Of a stretch of DNA of 16,885 bases, positions 15,372-16,885 are shown piece after piece. The stretch comes from CAISDA01 sp050258555 (GTDB lineage Bacteria; Bacteroidota; Ignavibacteria; UBA10030; UBA8401). The notes below the pieces were generated by a model. That model worked only from the letters and a program-made list of their open reading frames with translations. It ran no database searches and was not told the DNA's origin. Where the stretch lies: the NCBI GenBank assembly GCA_050258555.1, contig JBLMZA010000091.1:1-16885 (forward strand), given 5' to 3'. How positions within the stretch are numbered: the first letter of the stretch is position 1; each line of letters begins with the position of its first letter. A program made the position numbers and the translations under genes.

Positions 15372-16322
15372 TTAGAACTGTGCGTCCCCGTTTGAAAGAT
15401 CGCACGTGAAGCGGCGGCCTTCGCCGTTGACGCCGATCGAGCCCCGGCCTCCGGAAAGCGTGATGGTGAACTGGCGGTCGATCGTCTTTTCGTTGTAGGA
15501 TTCGCCGCGCTGCACGGTCACTTTCGCCGTATACGTGCCTGCGACGGTGCCTGTCGTGTGCGTGGTGAGCGTGCGGCGCGTCAGGATGGTCGAGTTCGGC
15601 CGCAGACGCGGACCCTTGATGCCGGTGAATGTCATCGTGACGGCGTGATCGAGCGTGCGCATCGAATTGGCGAGTGTGAGCGTATCGACGCCGCTCCGCA
15701 CATAGGGTGCATCCGAATTGACCGTGATCGTATCGGTGTTCGTATTGACGGAAGTGAACGATCCGGTCAGGCTCTTGAGCACCTGGTGGATGTGCGGCGT
15801 ATGGAATTCGCCTGTGCCGCTGACGATCACGAACTTGATCACCGTGGCCGTGTCGGTGCCCGAGGCGCCTGCAACACGCCAGTAGCGCTGAGGCACATTA
15901 TTCTTCAGGAACTGATAGCGATAGGAGCGCGCAAACTTCGCGTAATAGAGTCCGCTCGATGAGCCGCGCTCTTTGGTCACGGTCATCGACCACCATCCGC
16001 TTGTCGGATCATACGTCGTATCGACCGTCATCGTGCCTTCGCTGCCGTCTGCTTTGGCGAGCTTCGAGGCAAGTCCCGCAACGCCGTCCGGAGATGCCAG
16101 CGCGATCATATCTCCGACGGTGTTTGAAGCCCCGCCGTTATCGTCGCCCATCGCTCCGGAAATCGAGAGGACCGCATCGTCGGTTGCCGAGGTTTCCCTC
16201 GTGTTCGAGGCCGAAGACGGATTATCATCATCTTTTTTGCATCCTGTCAGGAGCATGCTTCCAAAAAGCAGCACGGCCGATGCCGGAATGATGAGCCGGC
16301 GCAGAGAATCATAGTGCTTCAT
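15372..16322 (-). CDS. Putative surface-exposed lipoprotein, unknown function
   Basis: I do not recognise this 316-residue protein. It begins with a lipoprotein signal: basic MKHYDSLRR, a hydrophobic run (10-23) and lipobox LLTGC with Cys28. The mature end reads C-K-K-D-D-D, which resembles the lipoprotein export signal (a Lys then acidic residues) that sends lipoproteins to the cell surface in Bacteroidota. The rest is Thr/Ser/Gly-rich and predicted mostly beta, with a GEFHTPHIHQ segment near residue 187; no enzyme motif is seen. ATG 16322 has AGGAAGGA about 10 bases upstream; the open frame extends further but runs antisense to the NUDIX gene. It is divergent from that gene, with a palindrome between them. 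Confidence 0.8.
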   Translation of the reverse strand: MKHYDSLRRLIIPASAVLLFGSMLLTGCKKDDDNPSSASNTRETSATDDAVLSISGAMGDDNGGASNTVGDMIALASPDGVAGLASKLAKADGSEGTMTVDTTYDPTSGWWSMTVTKERGSSSGLYYAKFARSYRYQFLKNNVPQRYWRVAGASGTDTATVIKFVIVSGTGEFHTPHIHQVLKSLTGSFTSVNTNTDTITVNSDAPYVRSGVDTLTLANSMRTLDHAVTMTFTGIKGPRLRPNSTILTRRTLTTHTTGTVAGTYTAKVTVQRGESYNEKTIDRQFTITLSGGRGSIGVNGEGRRFTCDLSNGDAQF

Positions 16323-16350
16323 AACGTAATGTCCTTCCTGCTGATAAAAA

Positions 16351-16367
16351 ATATATATGTGTGTGTG
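16351..16367. repeat. AT/GT dinucleotide repeat upstream of the lipoprotein gene
   Basis: Four AT units (16351-16358) run straight into four GT units (16359-16366), preceded by an A-run. The tract lies 29-45 bases upstream of the lipoprotein ATG, between its ribosome-binding site and the palindrome at 16371-16394. Confidence 0.6.
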
Positions 16368-16370
16368 CCC

Positions 16371-16394
16371 TGTATGACACCGCTGTTTCATACA
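16371..16394. promoter_or_regulatory. 24-bp palindrome between divergent lipoprotein and NUDIX genes (candidate operator)
   Basis: TGTATGA (16371-16377) and TCATACA (16388-16394) are perfect 7-base inverted arms with a 10-base spacer. The site lies 49 bases from the lipoprotein start and 60 from the NUDIX start, in a 132-base divergent intergenic region. No T-run follows either side, so an operator is more likely than a terminator. I could not assign convincing -35/-10 boxes for either gene. Confidence 0.5.
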
Positions 16395-16454
16395 CGGTTT
16401 AAACATTTTCCCGGAAATAATTGTTGCAGTAAGTAAAGAGGATGAATACACGCT

Positions 16455-16885
16455 ATGACGATTTCCCGATACAGACTTGAACAGCTCCTGGCATCGTATA
16501 CGCCCCGGCTCTATCAGGAACAGAGCGGACGGCAGTCTGCGGTGCTCGTGCCGATTATCGAGGCCGATGACGGCTCGTTCGATCTCCTGCTGACCAAACG
16601 GACCGATAGGGTCGAGCATCACAAGGGACAGATCTCGTTTCCGGGCGGCGCCGCAGATCCCCAGGATGAATCGCTCACGGCCACGGCGCTGCGCGAGGCG
16701 TTTGAAGAAATCGGGCTTCCCGAAGATGCGGTGCGCGTGCTGGGCGTGCTCGATCAGGTCTGGACGCCCTCGGGATTTCTCATCACGCCGATTGTGGGCA
16801 TCATCGATTCTCCCATGCCGCTTCTGGCGCCGAGTCCGGCGGAAGTCGAGGAAATCCTGATCGTTCCTCTGGAACACTTCTTCGA
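16455..16885 (+). CDS. NUDIX hydrolase, CoA pyrophosphatase type (3' end missing)
   Basis: The first 143 residues are present and the gene runs off the window. Enzymes of this type cleave CoA to phosphopantetheine and 3',5'-ADP. The UPF0035 signature (LLTxR...H.GQ.SFPGG) is seen at 45-65, with His56, Gly58 and SFPGG (61-65). A Nudix box follows with the Arg-Glu-x2-Glu-Glu-x-Gly core in ALREAFEEIGL (78-88), preceded by Glu72. The UPF0035 signature separates this family from ordinary Nudix enzymes. ATG 16455 has AGAGG about 13 bases upstream. An ATG at 16442 is out of frame. Confidence 0.9.
   Translation, partial: MTISRYRLEQLLASYTPRLYQEQSGRQSAVLVPIIEADDGSFDLLLTKRTDRVEHHKGQISFPGGAADPQDESLTATALREAFEEIGLPEDAVRVLGVLDQVWTPSGFLITPIVGIIDSPMPLLAPSPAEVEEILIVPLEHFF

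Noticed and set aside
16397..16404. GTTTAAAC palindrome near the NUDIX gene
   Set aside because: An eight-base palindrome alone in an AT-rich intergenic stretch is not evidence of a site.
16323..16877. N-terminal extension of the lipoprotein open frame
   Set aside because: It is antisense to the NUDIX gene, and the signal peptide with lipobox begins properly at 16322 with a good ribosome-binding site.

Overview
The window is a GC-rich bacterial chromosome segment with densely packed genes. It carries twelve complete protein genes, one gene cut by the right edge, and a possible start of another at the left edge. I see no rRNA, tRNA, CRISPR array, insertion sequence or prophage gene, and no gene-free stretch over 300 bases. 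DUF2851, a secreted DPP5-like S9 peptidase and a lipoprotein whose mature end reads C-K-K-D-D-D suggest the Bacteroidota/Chlorobiota (FCB) group, perhaps a GC-rich lineage such as Kapabacteria or Ignavibacteria. The phylum is an inference; no marker gene is present.

Left part (1-4490, minus strand): a complete kdpFABC operon for the high-affinity, ATP-driven K+ pump. kdpA/kdpB and kdpB/kdpC overlap by four bases (ATGA), and the 29-residue kdpF lies one base ahead of kdpA. kdpD/kdpE are not in the window; a possible next gene starts at the left edge.

Middle-left (4491-7205, plus strand): a zinc/cadmium-type resistance operon runs divergently from kdp. It has an ArsR/SmtB repressor with a complete alpha-5 metal-site pattern, then a P1B-2 ATPase exporter. 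A good sigma-70-like promoter has two tandem TGAACA-type operator sites just downstream, giving a self-contained metal-sensing circuit.

Middle (7200-10759): an NtrC-type sigma-54 activator (minus strand) converges on the ATPase gene with interlocked stop codons. Divergent from it is a DUF486 small membrane protein followed by a soluble GAF-PAS histidine kinase of the NarL-partner type. The two divergent promoters have a perfect inverted repeat exactly between their -35 boxes. The kinase and the NtrC-type regulator are unlikely to be partners by family.

Right part (10830-16885): a secreted S9 (DPP5-like) peptidase is translationally coupled to pyrF (orotidine-5'-phosphate decarboxylase). A DUF2851 gene follows, with its ribosome-binding site inside a predicted hairpin. 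A convergent gene for an unknown lipoprotein comes next, and divergent from that is a CoA-pyrophosphatase-type NUDIX hydrolase cut by the window end.

No wholly new system is evident. The more unusual points are local: a His-Val in place of the His-Pro motif of the metal ATPase, a GAFTDA loop in the NtrC-type regulator, the inverted repeat between divergent promoters, the hairpin over the DUF2851 ribosome-binding site, and an orphan lipoprotein with a likely surface-export tag.
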